Shown here in pieces: positions 35,886 to 45,485 of a stretch of DNA of 64,000 bases (positions within the stretch are counted from its first letter, which is position 1; every line of letters begins with the position of its first letter). The notes under the pieces were generated by a model. The model was not told the DNA's origin. It worked only from the letters and a program-made list of their open reading frames with translations, and did no database searches. Made by a program: the position numbers and the translations under genes. Source of the stretch: Croceitalea dokdonensis DOKDO 023 (GTDB lineage Bacteria; Bacteroidota; Bacteroidia; Flavobacteriales; Flavobacteriaceae); NCBI RefSeq assembly GCF_001306415.1, contig NZ_LDJX01000002.1, forward strand, positions 372,001 to 436,000. Reading direction: 5' to 3'.

Positions 35886-36359
35886 ATGAAAAGAAAACTC
35901 CTAAAGATAGCTGTTGCCGTTGGGATTTGCGTTTTGATCGGTTTTCTTTCCAGTATCGCTACCCAAAGTTCAGTTAACGATTGGTATGTAACCCTTAACA
36001 AACCTAGTTTTAATCCCCCAAATTGGCTATTTGCACCTGTTTGGACCCTTTTATACGTAATGATGGGCGTGGCAGCAGGCCTAGTCTGGAGTAAAGGATT
36101 TCATCACGTATGGGTTAAAACGGCACTTTACCATTTTGGGTTTCAGTTGTTGTTGAACGCCATGTGGAGCATTGTTTTTTTTGGGTTAAAAAATCCCTTG
36201 ATGGCCTTATTTGTAATCTTGGTACTCTTGGTTATGATCGCTCTCACGATTAAATGGTTCAAGGTCGTGAGCAAAAAAGCAGCATGGCTAATGCTCCCCT
36301 ATCTTATCTGGGTAAGCTTTGCAACCGCACTCAATTTCAGCATTTGGTATTTAAACTAA
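35886..36359 (+). CDS. TspO/MBR family membrane protein
   Basis: A 157-residue five-helix membrane protein of the TspO/translocator family, which binds porphyrins and steroid-like ligands and is tied to stress and tetrapyrrole control. The family motif NKPSFNPPNWLFAPVWTLLY is near residues 40-59, and Trp-rich helices follow. The longer frame starts at 35868; the ATG at 35886 (MKRK before the first helix) is preferred. It stands alone, divergent from mvaD. Confidence 0.92.
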   Translation: MKRKLLKIAVAVGICVLIGFLSSIATQSSVNDWYVTLNKPSFNPPNWLFAPVWTLLYVMMGVAAGLVWSKGFHHVWVKTALYHFGFQLLLNAMWSIVFFGLKNPLMALFVILVLLVMIALTIKWFKVVSKKAAWLMLPYLIWVSFATALNFSIWYLN

Positions 36360-36668
36360 GTACGTTTGGCCGCCAATTGAAGCCTGGGTAAAAGGATATT
36401 CCACGTCCTCATAACTACCTGTGTCCAAATGCGTTCTTGCATCAAAATTAGGATTCCATCTTCTTGCATAGCACCCTTATCATCTTTTACTTTTAACTAG
36501 CACTTTTTCAATAGAACATCCGTAATCGCTTAAGCCAAATCCAAAAGTTGTCCGTTTGCTATTCAATTTAAAGTGCGTTGGTTTTATTCCGTGTTTCCAT
36601 CCTACCTGATTTACAGTATCCATATTACTGATTATCAACCCAAAACCATACTGTATCAAAACACCCTT
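36351..36668 (-). pseudogene. Possible decayed coding remnant between tspO and glpK
   Basis: The 457-bp gap between tspO and glpK holds no intact gene. On the minus strand one frame reads 62 codons without a stop from 36668, with a Met at 36623 and protein-like content such as WKHGIKPTHFKLNSKR and TTFGFGLSDYG. It then meets two adjacent stops (TGATAA) and continues in the same frame for 41 codons (CYARRWNPNFDARTHLD, SYEDVEYPFTQA) to a stop inside the last codons of tspO. The composition looks like a broken gene, but I recognise no family and chance cannot be ruled out. Confidence 0.3.
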
Positions 36669-36816
36669 TTAAGTCTTCTATCCTATTTTTTAGATGGCCT
36701 CCGGGATAGGTTCCAAAAAGAATAACAACAAAGTTGCACATAGCCTCCCTCTTGTTTTGTCCAAAGTTTCTAATCCTAGTTTATTTTAGTAATTTTCAAA
36801 ACCATAAAATGAATTC

Positions 36817-38310
36817 ATGAGCCAATATATCCTTGCCTTGGACCAAGGCACCACCAGCTGCAGAGCGGTTGTATTTGACCAAAAAGGAAGCATCGTTTCC
36901 ATGGCACAAAAGGAGTTTACCCAAATTTTTCCGCATCCTGGATGGGTGGAACATGACGCAACGGAAATCTGGTCCACACAGGCGGGAGTTGCCGCGGAGG
37001 CGGTTACAAAAAAAGGATTGGAAGGGGAGCAAATTGCCGCTATTGGCATTACCAACCAACGGGAAACTGCGGTGGTATGGGATCGCAAAACGGGGAAACC
37101 CATCTATAATGCCATTGTGTGGCAGGATAAACGCACCGCTACCTATTGTGAAGCCTTAAAAGCAGCTGGTAAGGCGGATATGATTCGTGAAAAAACGGGT
37201 CTTGTCATCGATTCTTATTTTTCGGCTACCAAGGTAAAGTGGATATTGGACCATGTAGAGGGCGCCCGGGCAAAAGCGGAGGCTGGCCAATTGGCCTGGG
37301 GTACTATAGATTCTTGGTTAATCTGGAAAATGACACAGGGACAGCTGCATATTACGGATGTCACCAATGCTTCGCGTTCCCTGGTGTTCAATATCAATTC
37401 CATGGCATGGGACAATGAACTTTTAGACCTGTTCGCCATCCCTAAAAGCATGTTACCAGAGGTGCGCCAATCCAGTGAAGTCTATGGCCATACCAGTCCC
37501 AATTTCTTTGCGGCCAAAATTCCCATTGCTGGAATTGCGGGCGACCAGCAAGCTGCTTTATTCGGACAAATGTGTACCTCAAAAGGCATGGTAAAAAACA
37601 CCTATGGAACAGGTTGCTTTATGCTGATGAATATTGGGGAAGAGCCCGTAAAATCCAAAAATAACCTATTGACCACAGTGGCATGGAAAATAAATGGCAA
37701 AACCACCTATGCCTTGGAAGGAAGCATTTTTATTGCCGGTGCGGTGGTACAATGGCTTAGGGATAGTCTAAAAATCATCAAAAATTCTTCTGATGTAGAA
37801 ACTTTGGCCGCTTCCGTAGAAAGTTCCGATGGGGTTTATTTTGTGCCAGCCTTTGCCGGCCTTGGCGCTCCCCACTGGAACCAAAAAGCACAGGGTACCC
37901 TTTTTGGATTGACCCGTGGCAGTACCGATGCCCATATGGCTAGGGCCGCATTGGAATCCATTGCCTACCAAACTATGGATATTTTAAAGGCAATGGAAGC
38001 GGATTCTGGGGTTGCGATAAAAGAACTTAGGGTAGATGGTGGTGCCACCGTAAACAACTTATTGATGCAATTCCAGGCTGATGTCCTAAACACCACGACG
38101 GTACGCCCAAAAATTGTGGAAACCACGGTCATGGGGGCGGCATACCTAGCGGGATTGGCGGTAGGCTACTGGAAAAGTGCAGAAGAAATTCAGAATATCT
38201 GGCAAACCGATGTCCACTTTAACCCCAGTACCAAGCGCGAACCTATTGAGCAAGGCATCTCTGGATGGTATAGGGCCATTAAAGCCTTGGAATATTGGTC
38301 ACAACACTAG
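36817..38310 (+). CDS. glpK: Glycerol kinase
   Basis: A 497-residue FGGY-family kinase that phosphorylates glycerol to sn-glycerol-3-phosphate in the cytoplasm. The N-terminal phosphate-1 motif [12 protein letters not shown] (residues 6-17), the [11 protein letters not shown] substrate segment and the [21 protein letters not shown] signature region are all present, and the length is standard. glpF follows 63 bp downstream, so uptake and trapping of glycerol are encoded together. No glycerol-3-phosphate dehydrogenase gene is present in the window. Confidence 0.97.
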   Translation: MSQYILALDQGTTSCRAVVFDQKGSIVSMAQKEFTQIFPHPGWVEHDATEIWSTQAGVAAEAVTKKGLEGEQIAAIGITNQRETAVVWDRKTGKPIYNAIVWQDKRTATYCEALKAAGKADMIREKTGLVIDSYFSATKVKWILDHVEGARAKAEAGQLAWGTIDSWLIWKMTQGQLHITDVTNASRSLVFNINSMAWDNELLDLFAIPKSMLPEVRQSSEVYGHTSPNFFAAKIPIAGIAGDQQAALFGQMCTSKGMVKNTYGTGCFMLMNIGEEPVKSKNNLLTTVAWKINGKTTYALEGSIFIAGAVVQWLRDSLKIIKNSSDVETLAASVESSDGVYFVPAFAGLGAPHWNQKAQGTLFGLTRGSTDAHMARAALESIAYQTMDILKAMEADSGVAIKELRVDGGATVNNLLMQFQADVLNTTTVRPKIVETTVMGAAYLAGLAVGYWKSAEEIQNIWQTDVHFNPSTKREPIEQGISGWYRAIKALEYWSQH

Positions 38311-38373
38311 GTAGTAGGGAACCAACGAATAAGTTTCACCCCTAAAAACACCATTAACCATTATCAAAACAAA

Positions 38374-39102
38374 ATGACTCCCTTTATCGCTGAAATTATC
38401 GGAACGTTTTTACTCATCTTGTTAGGTTGTGGGGTAAATGCCAACGTGGCATTGAGCAAGACCTATGGCAGTAATTCTGGCTGGATTGTCATAACCACAG
38501 GTTGGGCCCTAGCGGTGTATACGGGTGTGGTGGTTGCCGGACCGTACAGCGGGGCGCATTTAAATCCCGCAGTGACTATTGGACTTGCCTTCGCAGGGGA
38601 ATTTTCCATCTATGACATACCCCATTATATTGCCGCACAGTTTATAGGTGCCATGTTCGCCGCTTTCATGGTTTGGTTAATGCACAAAGATCATTTTGAT
38701 GCCACGGTGGACAAGGGGGCAAAACTGGCCGTTTTCTGCAATACCCCTGCCATCCCCAATGTGTTGACCAATGTATTGACCGAAATTTTGGGAACGTTTG
38801 TATTGGTCTTTGCTGTCTTATTCTTTACGGATGCCACCATGGCAAAGGACGGGACTATCATTGGTCTTGGTTCTTTAGGGGCATTGCCAGTAGCTTTGAT
38901 TGTTTGGGGCATTGGGCTTTCCCTAGGAGGGACCACCGGTTATGCCATTAATCCTGCCCGGGATTTAGGGCCTAGAATTATCCATGCCTTGGTTCCGATA
39001 AAAAACAAAGGGAGCAATGGTTGGGGATATGCTTGGATACCTGTTGTGGCTCCAGTTATAGGAGCTGTGCTAGCCGCAATACTATCCAATATCCTTCAAT
39101 GA
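38374..39102 (+). CDS. glpF: Glycerol uptake facilitator (aquaglyceroporin)
   Basis: A 242-residue MIP-family channel with six membrane segments and both half-helix motifs: NPA at 64-66 (AHLNPAVT) and NPA at 193-195 followed by RD (NPARDLGPR). The Asp after the second NPAR is the mark of glycerol-conducting GlpF rather than water-only channels. It is co-directional with glpK. Its last 21 bases overlap the end of the convergent flavoprotein gene. Confidence 0.95.
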   Translation: MTPFIAEIIGTFLLILLGCGVNANVALSKTYGSNSGWIVITTGWALAVYTGVVVAGPYSGAHLNPAVTIGLAFAGEFSIYDIPHYIAAQFIGAMFAAFMVWLMHKDHFDATVDKGAKLAVFCNTPAIPNVLTNVLTEILGTFVLVFAVLFFTDATMAKDGTIIGLGSLGALPVALIVWGIGLSLGGTTGYAINPARDLGPRIIHALVPIKNKGSNGWGYAWIPVVAPVIGAVLAAILSNILQ

Positions 39103-40383
39103 TTCCTCTTTTGCAACAATAGCTTTTGCAGCTAAAAATGCTCCCGTCCAAGCATTTTGAAAATTAAACCCACCTGTAATGGCGTCCACATTGATCACCT
39201 CCCCGGCAAAATAAAGATTAGCCAATACTTTACTTTCAAACGTTTTGAAATTAATTTCCTTTAGGTCTACACCACCGGCGGTAACAAATTCCTCTTTAAA
39301 AGTGCTTTTCCCCTCCACCCTAAAAACGCACTGGGTCAATTGTTCCACGAGTCCTTGGAGCACTTGGTTAGAGGCATCTGCCCACCTAAGGTCCGTAGAA
39401 ATTCCGGAGGCTTTTACCAAATTGGTCCACAACCGTCTTGGCAAATCCACAGGTTTGGTCTTTAAGATGGTTTTTTTTGCCTCCACGTCTTTTACGGTTA
39501 AAAACAAGCCAAATAAGGATGCTGATGTATATTCCGGCACCCAGTTTACCCGAATTTTAAAAGTATAGTTAAGGGCGTGCAAGGGGAGCGCTCCCCAGGC
39601 AGATAACTTAAGGATAGCTGGTCCACTTAATCCCCAATGGGTGACCAAAACTGGACCCTCCGCGGTAAGAATGGCCTCTTTTTTGACTGGTTTACTTTTT
39701 AAGGCAACGACAATATTGGAAGCTAGATGATTGTTGGGCAATACCTCAACATATGCCTGTGTACTGATGCCTGGGATACTTTTTATGCGATCGTCGGCAA
39801 TGTTAAAGGTAAACAAAGAGGGGACCGGCTTTACAATATGATGGCCCAAACCTCCCAATTGTTCCCAAATTTTAGGATTACTTCCCGTGGCCACAACCAA
39901 ATAACGACAATTATAATATTTGTTCTTGGTGGTTACCCGCCATCCTTCCTTGCCATTGCCTAAAGGATTTATGGCCTTTATCGCATAATTCTTCAAAATC
40001 CGGACGCCCAATCTTTCCGCCTCCTCAAGGAAACAATCTATTATGGATTGGCTATTGTCTGACACCGGAAAAATACGACCGTCTTCCTCAATTTTTAAAG
40101 GGACCCCCCGCGTTTCAAAAAACTCCATGACATCACCGGTAGCATGGGAATGAAAAGGGCCAAGTAGCTCCTTTTTACCCCTTGGATAATGGTTGACCAA
40201 ATCTGTTGGGTTGAATGCCGCATGTGTGACATTGCACCTACCTCCACCAGAAACTTTTACCTTGCCAAGTACGGTTTTTCCCCGTTCAAAAATGCCAATG
40301 GACAAACCGGGATGTTCTGTTGCCAACTGGATAGCGGCGTAGAAACCTGCCGCCCCACCTCCTGCAATGATTACATCATACAT
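39082..40383 (-). CDS. BaiN/HI0933-type NAD(P)/FAD-dependent oxidoreductase
   Basis: A 433-residue flavoprotein of the HI0933/BaiN family. The N-terminal dinucleotide motif VIIAGGGAAGFYAA (residues 4-17), a KVKVSGGGRCN segment (~40-52) and the C-terminal FAD-contacting GGFNFQNAWTGAFLAAK are diagnostic. Members are annotated as aminoacetone oxidase-like or flavoprotein reductases; the true substrate is mostly unknown. Its 3' end overlaps glpF tail to tail by 21 bp. Its start overlaps the stop of the phosphodiesterase gene by one base, so those two minus-strand genes are coupled. Confidence 0.88.
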   Translation of the reverse strand: MYDVIIAGGGAAGFYAAIQLATEHPGLSIGIFERGKTVLGKVKVSGGGRCNVTHAAFNPTDLVNHYPRGKKELLGPFHSHATGDVMEFFETRGVPLKIEEDGRIFPVSDNSQSIIDCFLEEAERLGVRILKNYAIKAINPLGNGKEGWRVTTKNKYYNCRYLVVATGSNPKIWEQLGGLGHHIVKPVPSLFTFNIADDRIKSIPGISTQAYVEVLPNNHLASNIVVALKSKPVKKEAILTAEGPVLVTHWGLSGPAILKLSAWGALPLHALNYTFKIRVNWVPEYTSASLFGLFLTVKDVEAKKTILKTKPVDLPRRLWTNLVKASGISTDLRWADASNQVLQGLVEQLTQCVFRVEGKSTFKEEFVTAGGVDLKEINFKTFESKVLANLYFAGEVINVDAITGGFNFQNAWTGAFLAAKAIVAKEESLKDIG

Positions 40384-41141
40384 TAGTGCATCCTATCTGG
40401 ATAGTTCGTAAAGATACCGTCTACCCCATAATCCGTGACCGTTTGGATGTCTTCCGGTTCGTTTACCGTATACGTGTATACCTTAAAACCTGCGTTTTGA
40501 ATCTGTTGGGTCTTTTCTGCATCTAGATGTTTGAACCATGGATTAACCGCTACGGCCTTCAACTCTTTGGCCACGGCTATGGCCCCATCCATCTCCTCAT
40601 CTTCTGTTAAAACGGCTATGGCAATATCAGGATTTAATTTCCTAAGGGTCCTGAGCTCATCCCAGTTAAAACTGGAAATCACAAACTTTTTAAAGTCCCA
40701 TCCCCGTTTTTCCGAATAGAACTTCACAATATGGTTCACACGGTCCGCCGTATTTTTTCCTTTAAGCTCAATATTCAGGGCCACCTGGTTATTAATGAGT
40801 TGTAACACTTGCTGTAACTGCGGTATCCTGTGATTTCCTTCCAGTATCACCTGGTTTAGTTCTCCAATGTAATATTCATCAATCCGGCCGGGTGCATTTG
40901 AGATTCGGTCTAAAGTATCATCATGGAAAACCGCAATTTCACCACTTCTAATCTTGTGAACATCAATTTCTATCATATCCACCCCCAAATCCAAAGCCTT
41001 TTGTACGGAGGCCAAGGTATTTTCCGTCTCATAGCCCATAGCGCCACGATGCCCTATAATTAATGGTTTTTTCTTTGCCATTTCACAAGAAATTAAGGTC
41101 ACTGCCAAAACAAAAATAAAAAGGGATGTTTTTTTCATCAT
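40383..41141 (-). CDS. Glycerophosphodiester phosphodiesterase, lipoprotein
   Basis: A 252-residue GDPD-family TIM-barrel enzyme that splits glycerophosphodiesters into an alcohol and glycerol-3-phosphate. The catalytic and metal residues are in place: H31-R32 (GHRG), E58 and D60 (EIDV) and H73 (HDDTLDR). The N-terminal signal with lipobox LISC (Cys19) places it in the periplasm or on an outer-membrane leaflet. Together with glpF and glpK nearby it fits scavenging of phospholipid head groups (inference). The start could be either of two adjacent Met codons. Confidence 0.93.
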   Translation of the reverse strand: MMKKTSLFIFVLAVTLISCEMAKKKPLIIGHRGAMGYETENTLASVQKALDLGVDMIEIDVHKIRSGEIAVFHDDTLDRISNAPGRIDEYYIGELNQVILEGNHRIPQLQQVLQLINNQVALNIELKGKNTADRVNHIVKFYSEKRGWDFKKFVISSFNWDELRTLRKLNPDIAIAVLTEDEEMDGAIAVAKELKAVAVNPWFKHLDAEKTQQIQNAGFKVYTYTVNEPEDIQTVTDYGVDGIFTNYPDRMH

Positions 41142-41268
41142 TAAATATGGTATGAATTCTTTATTTGACTACTGCATGAACCTGTTCCTCGCTGGCACGT
41201 TGCTCCACTACATGCGCCGGGACACTGCCATGTTTTTTTAATTATTTTGAGGTCTAAACAGACGGGCT

Positions 41269-43155
41269 TTACCGTCTTTCATTGGTTTCCAACTGTAAAA
41301 TTAAAGATTCCAACGGTCTTAACACAATGTAAATACTTCCCATTTCCCCATCTACCAGCAAGGAGCCTTTGAATTTTCCCCCAAGGACATCTATCGCTTG
41401 ATAGGTACCTTTTTTTAGATTCCATTTTTGGATTATTTCTAGAGGTACCTTTAGGTCAATAGCGTACTCCTTGTCCGTATCAAAATTGGCTACTATAATA
41501 AGTCTTTCGGTATCTGACCAGCGTACAAAGGAAAAGACACGGTGATCATACGTAGGCGTCTTCTCCTTGTTAAAATAATGTATTTCCCTATACTCGCCCA
41601 TTAAAGCGGAACTTCCAACGGTAAAATTTAGCAATCGCTGGTAAAAATCACGTAGGTTTTTTTCTTCTTGGGTCAACTGTCCGCCATCAAACGTTTTGTT
41701 GTTTACCCAACGTTGGTGCGCTGGCACCCCTATATAATCAAAAATAGAGGTCCTTGATGGACTACCATAGCCAGCGTTTTCTGACCCATCTTCCCCAACT
41801 TCCTGCCCAAAATAAAGCATGGTTGGTGAACTGCTAAGGGTAGCCGAAACCACCATGGCGGGTTTGGCAATTGCGGCATCACCTACAAATTCCGGACTAG
41901 AAATCCGCTGTTCATCATGGTTTTCCAAGAAATGTAACATGTGGTGCTCTATATCCTGCATACCACTTTGTACGGTATGGATATGGTCTGTCCACCCGTA
42001 CCCTTTCATGATATGTTTTAAACTATCGTACAATTCTACCTTGTCGTACAAATAGTCCATCTTTCCTTTAAAAATGTATTCCCTGTAGAGATTTGGGTTA
42101 TATACCTCTGCCAATAGAAAAGCGTCCGGGTTTTTCATTTTGATGGAAGAATTCATAAAACTCCAAAATTCAACTGGCACCATTTCGGCCATATCATATC
42201 TAAATCCATCCACCCCCATATCTAGCCAATACAAGGCAATATCCCTAAATTTTACCCAGGAATCGGGAACGCTCTTTTCTTTCCAGAATTGGTAATGGGC
42301 CTGGTAATCCTTTGTGGCATAGTCATCTGGAAGCGTATCAAAATCCTTGCTACCGTCCGGTTTCAGCCCATAATTTATCTTTACGGTCTCATACCAATCA
42401 TTGGCGTTTGGCTGGGGCAACCTAGATCCATTTCCCGTCCATTTTGCGGGAACCTCAGTAAACTTTCCATCGGCCAACGGATTCTCCCTTCCTCCCAAAG
42501 GCAGGTATCCCTTTGGCCATTCTGGCACCTTAAATTCGCTATTGGGAATGTAATAAAAGTTGTTGTCCCGGGCATACGCCACAGTGGTATCGTCTTCTGC
42601 CCCAAAATCCTTTACGCCCTTGGGATTGGTAAGACCTTTATAATTTCTGGCAACATGGTTGGGCACAATATCAATGATCACCTTCATGCCATGTTGGTGT
42701 GTTCTATGGACAAGTGCCTTAAACTCTTCTAGCCTATGTTCTGGTTGGACCGCTAAATCCGGATTTACATTATAGTAGTCTTTCACGGCATAGGGAGAAC
42801 CTGCTCGACCTTTCACCACATCCGGATCGTCATTTTTAATCCCTATTGCGGTATAATCATTGATGACGGCATGGTGGGGAATGCCGGTATACCAAAGGTG
42901 GGTTACGCCCAGCTTTTTAATTTCCGATAGGGCCTTGTCATCAAAATCTGCAAACTTGCCAACGCCATTTTCCCCAAGGGTGCCCCACGGGATGTTGGCG
43001 GTATTGGTATTTCCAAAAAGCCGCGTGAAAACCTGATAAACAACTGCTTTGTGTTTTTTGTCCTTCATGTTTTCCTTTGGTTTAACATCATCTGCACAAC
43101 TTACCATGCCCATGGTTAACAGCACCGTAAGGGATATACTGACGGATTTTTTCAT
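41269..43155 (-). CDS. GH13 alpha-amylase-family lipoprotein
   Basis: A 628-residue glycoside hydrolase family 13 enzyme with a lipoprotein signal (Cys20 in MVSC), so probably periplasmic or surface-anchored. All four GH13 regions are seen: region I DIVPNH, region II DGFRYDMAE with nucleophile D321, region III LLAEVYN with acid/base E350 and region IV ENHDEQR with D414. It hydrolyses alpha-1,4-glucans to maltose or maltodextrins. It overlaps the GH65 gene by 4 bases (ATGA), and the two reactions follow each other: the amylase makes maltose and the phosphorylase splits it. Confidence 0.92.
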   Translation of the reverse strand: MKKSVSISLTVLLTMGMVSCADDVKPKENMKDKKHKAVVYQVFTRLFGNTNTANIPWGTLGENGVGKFADFDDKALSEIKKLGVTHLWYTGIPHHAVINDYTAIGIKNDDPDVVKGRAGSPYAVKDYYNVNPDLAVQPEHRLEEFKALVHRTHQHGMKVIIDIVPNHVARNYKGLTNPKGVKDFGAEDDTTVAYARDNNFYYIPNSEFKVPEWPKGYLPLGGRENPLADGKFTEVPAKWTGNGSRLPQPNANDWYETVKINYGLKPDGSKDFDTLPDDYATKDYQAHYQFWKEKSVPDSWVKFRDIALYWLDMGVDGFRYDMAEMVPVEFWSFMNSSIKMKNPDAFLLAEVYNPNLYREYIFKGKMDYLYDKVELYDSLKHIMKGYGWTDHIHTVQSGMQDIEHHMLHFLENHDEQRISSPEFVGDAAIAKPAMVVSATLSSSPTMLYFGQEVGEDGSENAGYGSPSRTSIFDYIGVPAHQRWVNNKTFDGGQLTQEEKNLRDFYQRLLNFTVGSSALMGEYREIHYFNKEKTPTYDHRVFSFVRWSDTERLIIVANFDTDKEYAIDLKVPLEIIQKWNLKKGTYQAIDVLGGKFKGSLLVDGEMGSIYIVLRPLESLILQLETNERR

Positions 43156-45455
43156 ACGGTGACTTCCTTCTGCGGTACCAATACCACCCGTTCACCGTTG
43201 ACGCGGATGGACATTTCCTCAGTTCCTTCCAAGAAAAACTGGCTTGCTCCCTCCTTTACGGTGACCTTGATAATCCGGTTCCTAAAGTTCACCTTAAAAG
43301 AGTAGGATTTCCATTCTTTTGGTATTTGCGGGGTAAAGTGCAGTTTATCATCCAATACCCGCATCCCGCCAAAACCTTCCACGATACTCATCCAAGTACC
43401 TGCCATGGAGGTAATGTGCAGCCCTTCTTCCACCTCTTTGTTGTAATCGTCCAAATCTAAGCGTGATGTCCTCAGGTAAAAGGTATAGGCTTGGTCCATC
43501 CTGCCCAACTTTGCCGCCTGTATGCTATGGACGCAGGGCGAAAGTGAGGATTCATGAACGGTAAAGGGCTCGTAGAAATCAAAATGACGTTCCAGCTCTT
43601 CAATGGTAAAATGGTCCTCAAATAGATAAAAACCCTGCAAAACATCGGCTTGCTTAATGTAGGGCGAACGCAGGATACGGTCCCAGCTCCATTTCTGGTT
43701 TATAGGCCTTTGGGACCTATCCAAGTCTTTTACCTGTACCATCTCCTTATCCAAAAAACCATCTTGCTGCAGAAAAACCCCATGTTCCTTGGAACGTGGG
43801 AAATACATGTTTTTTGCCACTTTTAGCCAGCTATCCACTTCATTGTCCGTAAGCTTGGTATGCGCCATGACCCTATCATAATCCTCTGGATAGCCGTCCT
43901 TTACCTTTTGGATTTGCTCTGTTGTAAATTCTATGCACCATTTTGCCAAGTAATTGGTGTACCAGTTATTGTTGACATTGTTCTCATACTCATTGGGTCC
44001 GGTAACGCCCAAAATCACATATTTATTTTTGTTTTGTGAAAAGTTGGCTCTTTGGTGCCAAAATCTAGCGATACCTATGAGGACTTCCAATCCCATTTCT
44101 GGAATGTAGGTATAGTCCCCGGTAAATCTGTAATAGTTGTAGATGGCAAAAGCAATGGCCCCGTTTCTATGGATTTCCTCAAAGGTAATCTCCCATTCGT
44201 TATGGCACTCTTCGCCGTTCATAGTGACCATGGGATACAGGGCGGCCCCGTTTGAGAATCCTAATTTCTCCGCATTCTCAATGGCTTTTTCCAGATGGTT
44301 GTACCTGTATTCCAATAAACTCCAGGCTACCTTTTGGTTTTTTGTTGCCATGTAAAAGGGAAGGCAATAAGCTTCGGTGTCCCAATAGGTACTCCCGCCA
44401 TACTTTTCCCCAGTAAAGCCCTTAGGGCCAATATTTAACCTAGAATCCTTACCCAAATAGGTTTGGTTTAATTGAAAGATATTGAACCGAATGCCCTGTT
44501 GTGCTTTAACGTCACCGGCAATGGTTATGTCACTCATGGCCCAAATGTCTGCCCAAGCGTTTTTCTGGGTTTCCAGCAGCCCATCAAAACCAAGGATAGC
44601 GGCCTTGTCCAAAACAGAGTTGGCCGCCCCAACCAATTTCGTGGCATCGTGGTTGGTAGATACGGTGTAGCCACCATATTTAATCAAACTCACTGTTTCC
44701 CCTTCTTGTAAGCTCTCCTCAAATTCCAAGGTTACCTTCTTTTCAGTGGTTCCTACTTTTTTGGGCACTACATTCTTACCCGCAAAATTGGCCTCTGCAT
44801 GCATAAAAGTACAGGTTCCAAAATGGGTCTTCATGGTATGCGCCTCAATAAATGCCCTATTGTCTTTGTGGGAGACGTTGGTGATGTTCCAAAAGGCATC
44901 ATCCCAGTTGCTGTCCTCATTGGTGATGCCAGCATCTACGTAGGGACTCACCTTCACCCTTGCAGGCTTGTTCTTTAAGGTAAGTTGGTACTTTATGGCC
45001 CCAACTTCATCAATCTCTAAGCTCAAAAACCTCAAAATGTTGACCTCTACTTCAATATCATTGGCTGTGATGGCCTTGAAGGTCCTCCGGTACCAGCCTT
45101 CCTTCATGTGCAACTCCCGCCTAAACCCAGTGATTTTTTTACAGGTATTTAAATCTAGGGGGACATCATCCAAAAAAATATGAATACCGATCCAATTGGG
45201 GGCGTTGAGCACTTTCGCAAAATACTCTGGATATCCATTCTTCCACCAACCTACCCTAGTTTTATCTGGATAATATACCCCGGCAATGTAACTACCTTGA
45301 AAGGTTTCACCTGAATAAGTTTCTTCAAAATTGGCACGCTGACCCATGGCGCCGTTACCCAAACTAAAAAGACTTTCAGATGATTTTATGCGTTCTACAT
45401 CAAACCCTTCCTCTATCAAGGACCAAGGGTCTGGTTGAATATAATCTTGATTCAT
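43152..45455 (-). CDS. GH65 glycoside phosphorylase, probably maltose phosphorylase
   Basis: A 767-residue GH65 enzyme of normal length and no signal peptide, hence cytoplasmic. It phosphorolyses an alpha-glucosyl disaccharide to beta-glucose-1-phosphate and a free sugar. Seen are YWDTEAYCLPFY near residues 360-371, the catalytic acid E489 in GPNEYENN, and the phosphate-site segment HESSLSP. Context with GH13, LacI and SusCD favours maltose over trehalose or kojibiose, but specificity is inferred. A beta-phosphoglucomutase, which would be needed to use the product, is not in the window. Confidence 0.9.
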   Translation of the reverse strand: MNQDYIQPDPWSLIEEGFDVERIKSSESLFSLGNGAMGQRANFEETYSGETFQGSYIAGVYYPDKTRVGWWKNGYPEYFAKVLNAPNWIGIHIFLDDVPLDLNTCKKITGFRRELHMKEGWYRRTFKAITANDIEVEVNILRFLSLEIDEVGAIKYQLTLKNKPARVKVSPYVDAGITNEDSNWDDAFWNITNVSHKDNRAFIEAHTMKTHFGTCTFMHAEANFAGKNVVPKKVGTTEKKVTLEFEESLQEGETVSLIKYGGYTVSTNHDATKLVGAANSVLDKAAILGFDGLLETQKNAWADIWAMSDITIAGDVKAQQGIRFNIFQLNQTYLGKDSRLNIGPKGFTGEKYGGSTYWDTEAYCLPFYMATKNQKVAWSLLEYRYNHLEKAIENAEKLGFSNGAALYPMVTMNGEECHNEWEITFEEIHRNGAIAFAIYNYYRFTGDYTYIPEMGLEVLIGIARFWHQRANFSQNKNKYVILGVTGPNEYENNVNNNWYTNYLAKWCIEFTTEQIQKVKDGYPEDYDRVMAHTKLTDNEVDSWLKVAKNMYFPRSKEHGVFLQQDGFLDKEMVQVKDLDRSQRPINQKWSWDRILRSPYIKQADVLQGFYLFEDHFTIEELERHFDFYEPFTVHESSLSPCVHSIQAAKLGRMDQAYTFYLRTSRLDLDDYNKEVEEGLHITSMAGTWMSIVEGFGGMRVLDDKLHFTPQIPKEWKSYSFKVNFRNRIIKVTVKEGASQFFLEGTEEMSIRVNGERVVLVPQKEVTV

Positions 45456-45485
45456 TGCCTTGCCGTAAAATGATTTTGAGCAAAC

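Noticed and set aside
41161-41232. Minus-strand string HGSVPAHVVEQRASEEQ between the GDPD and GH13 genes
   Set aside because: It vaguely recalls the end of a universal stress protein, but only about 23 codons are open and no upstream part is visible; too little to call a remnant.
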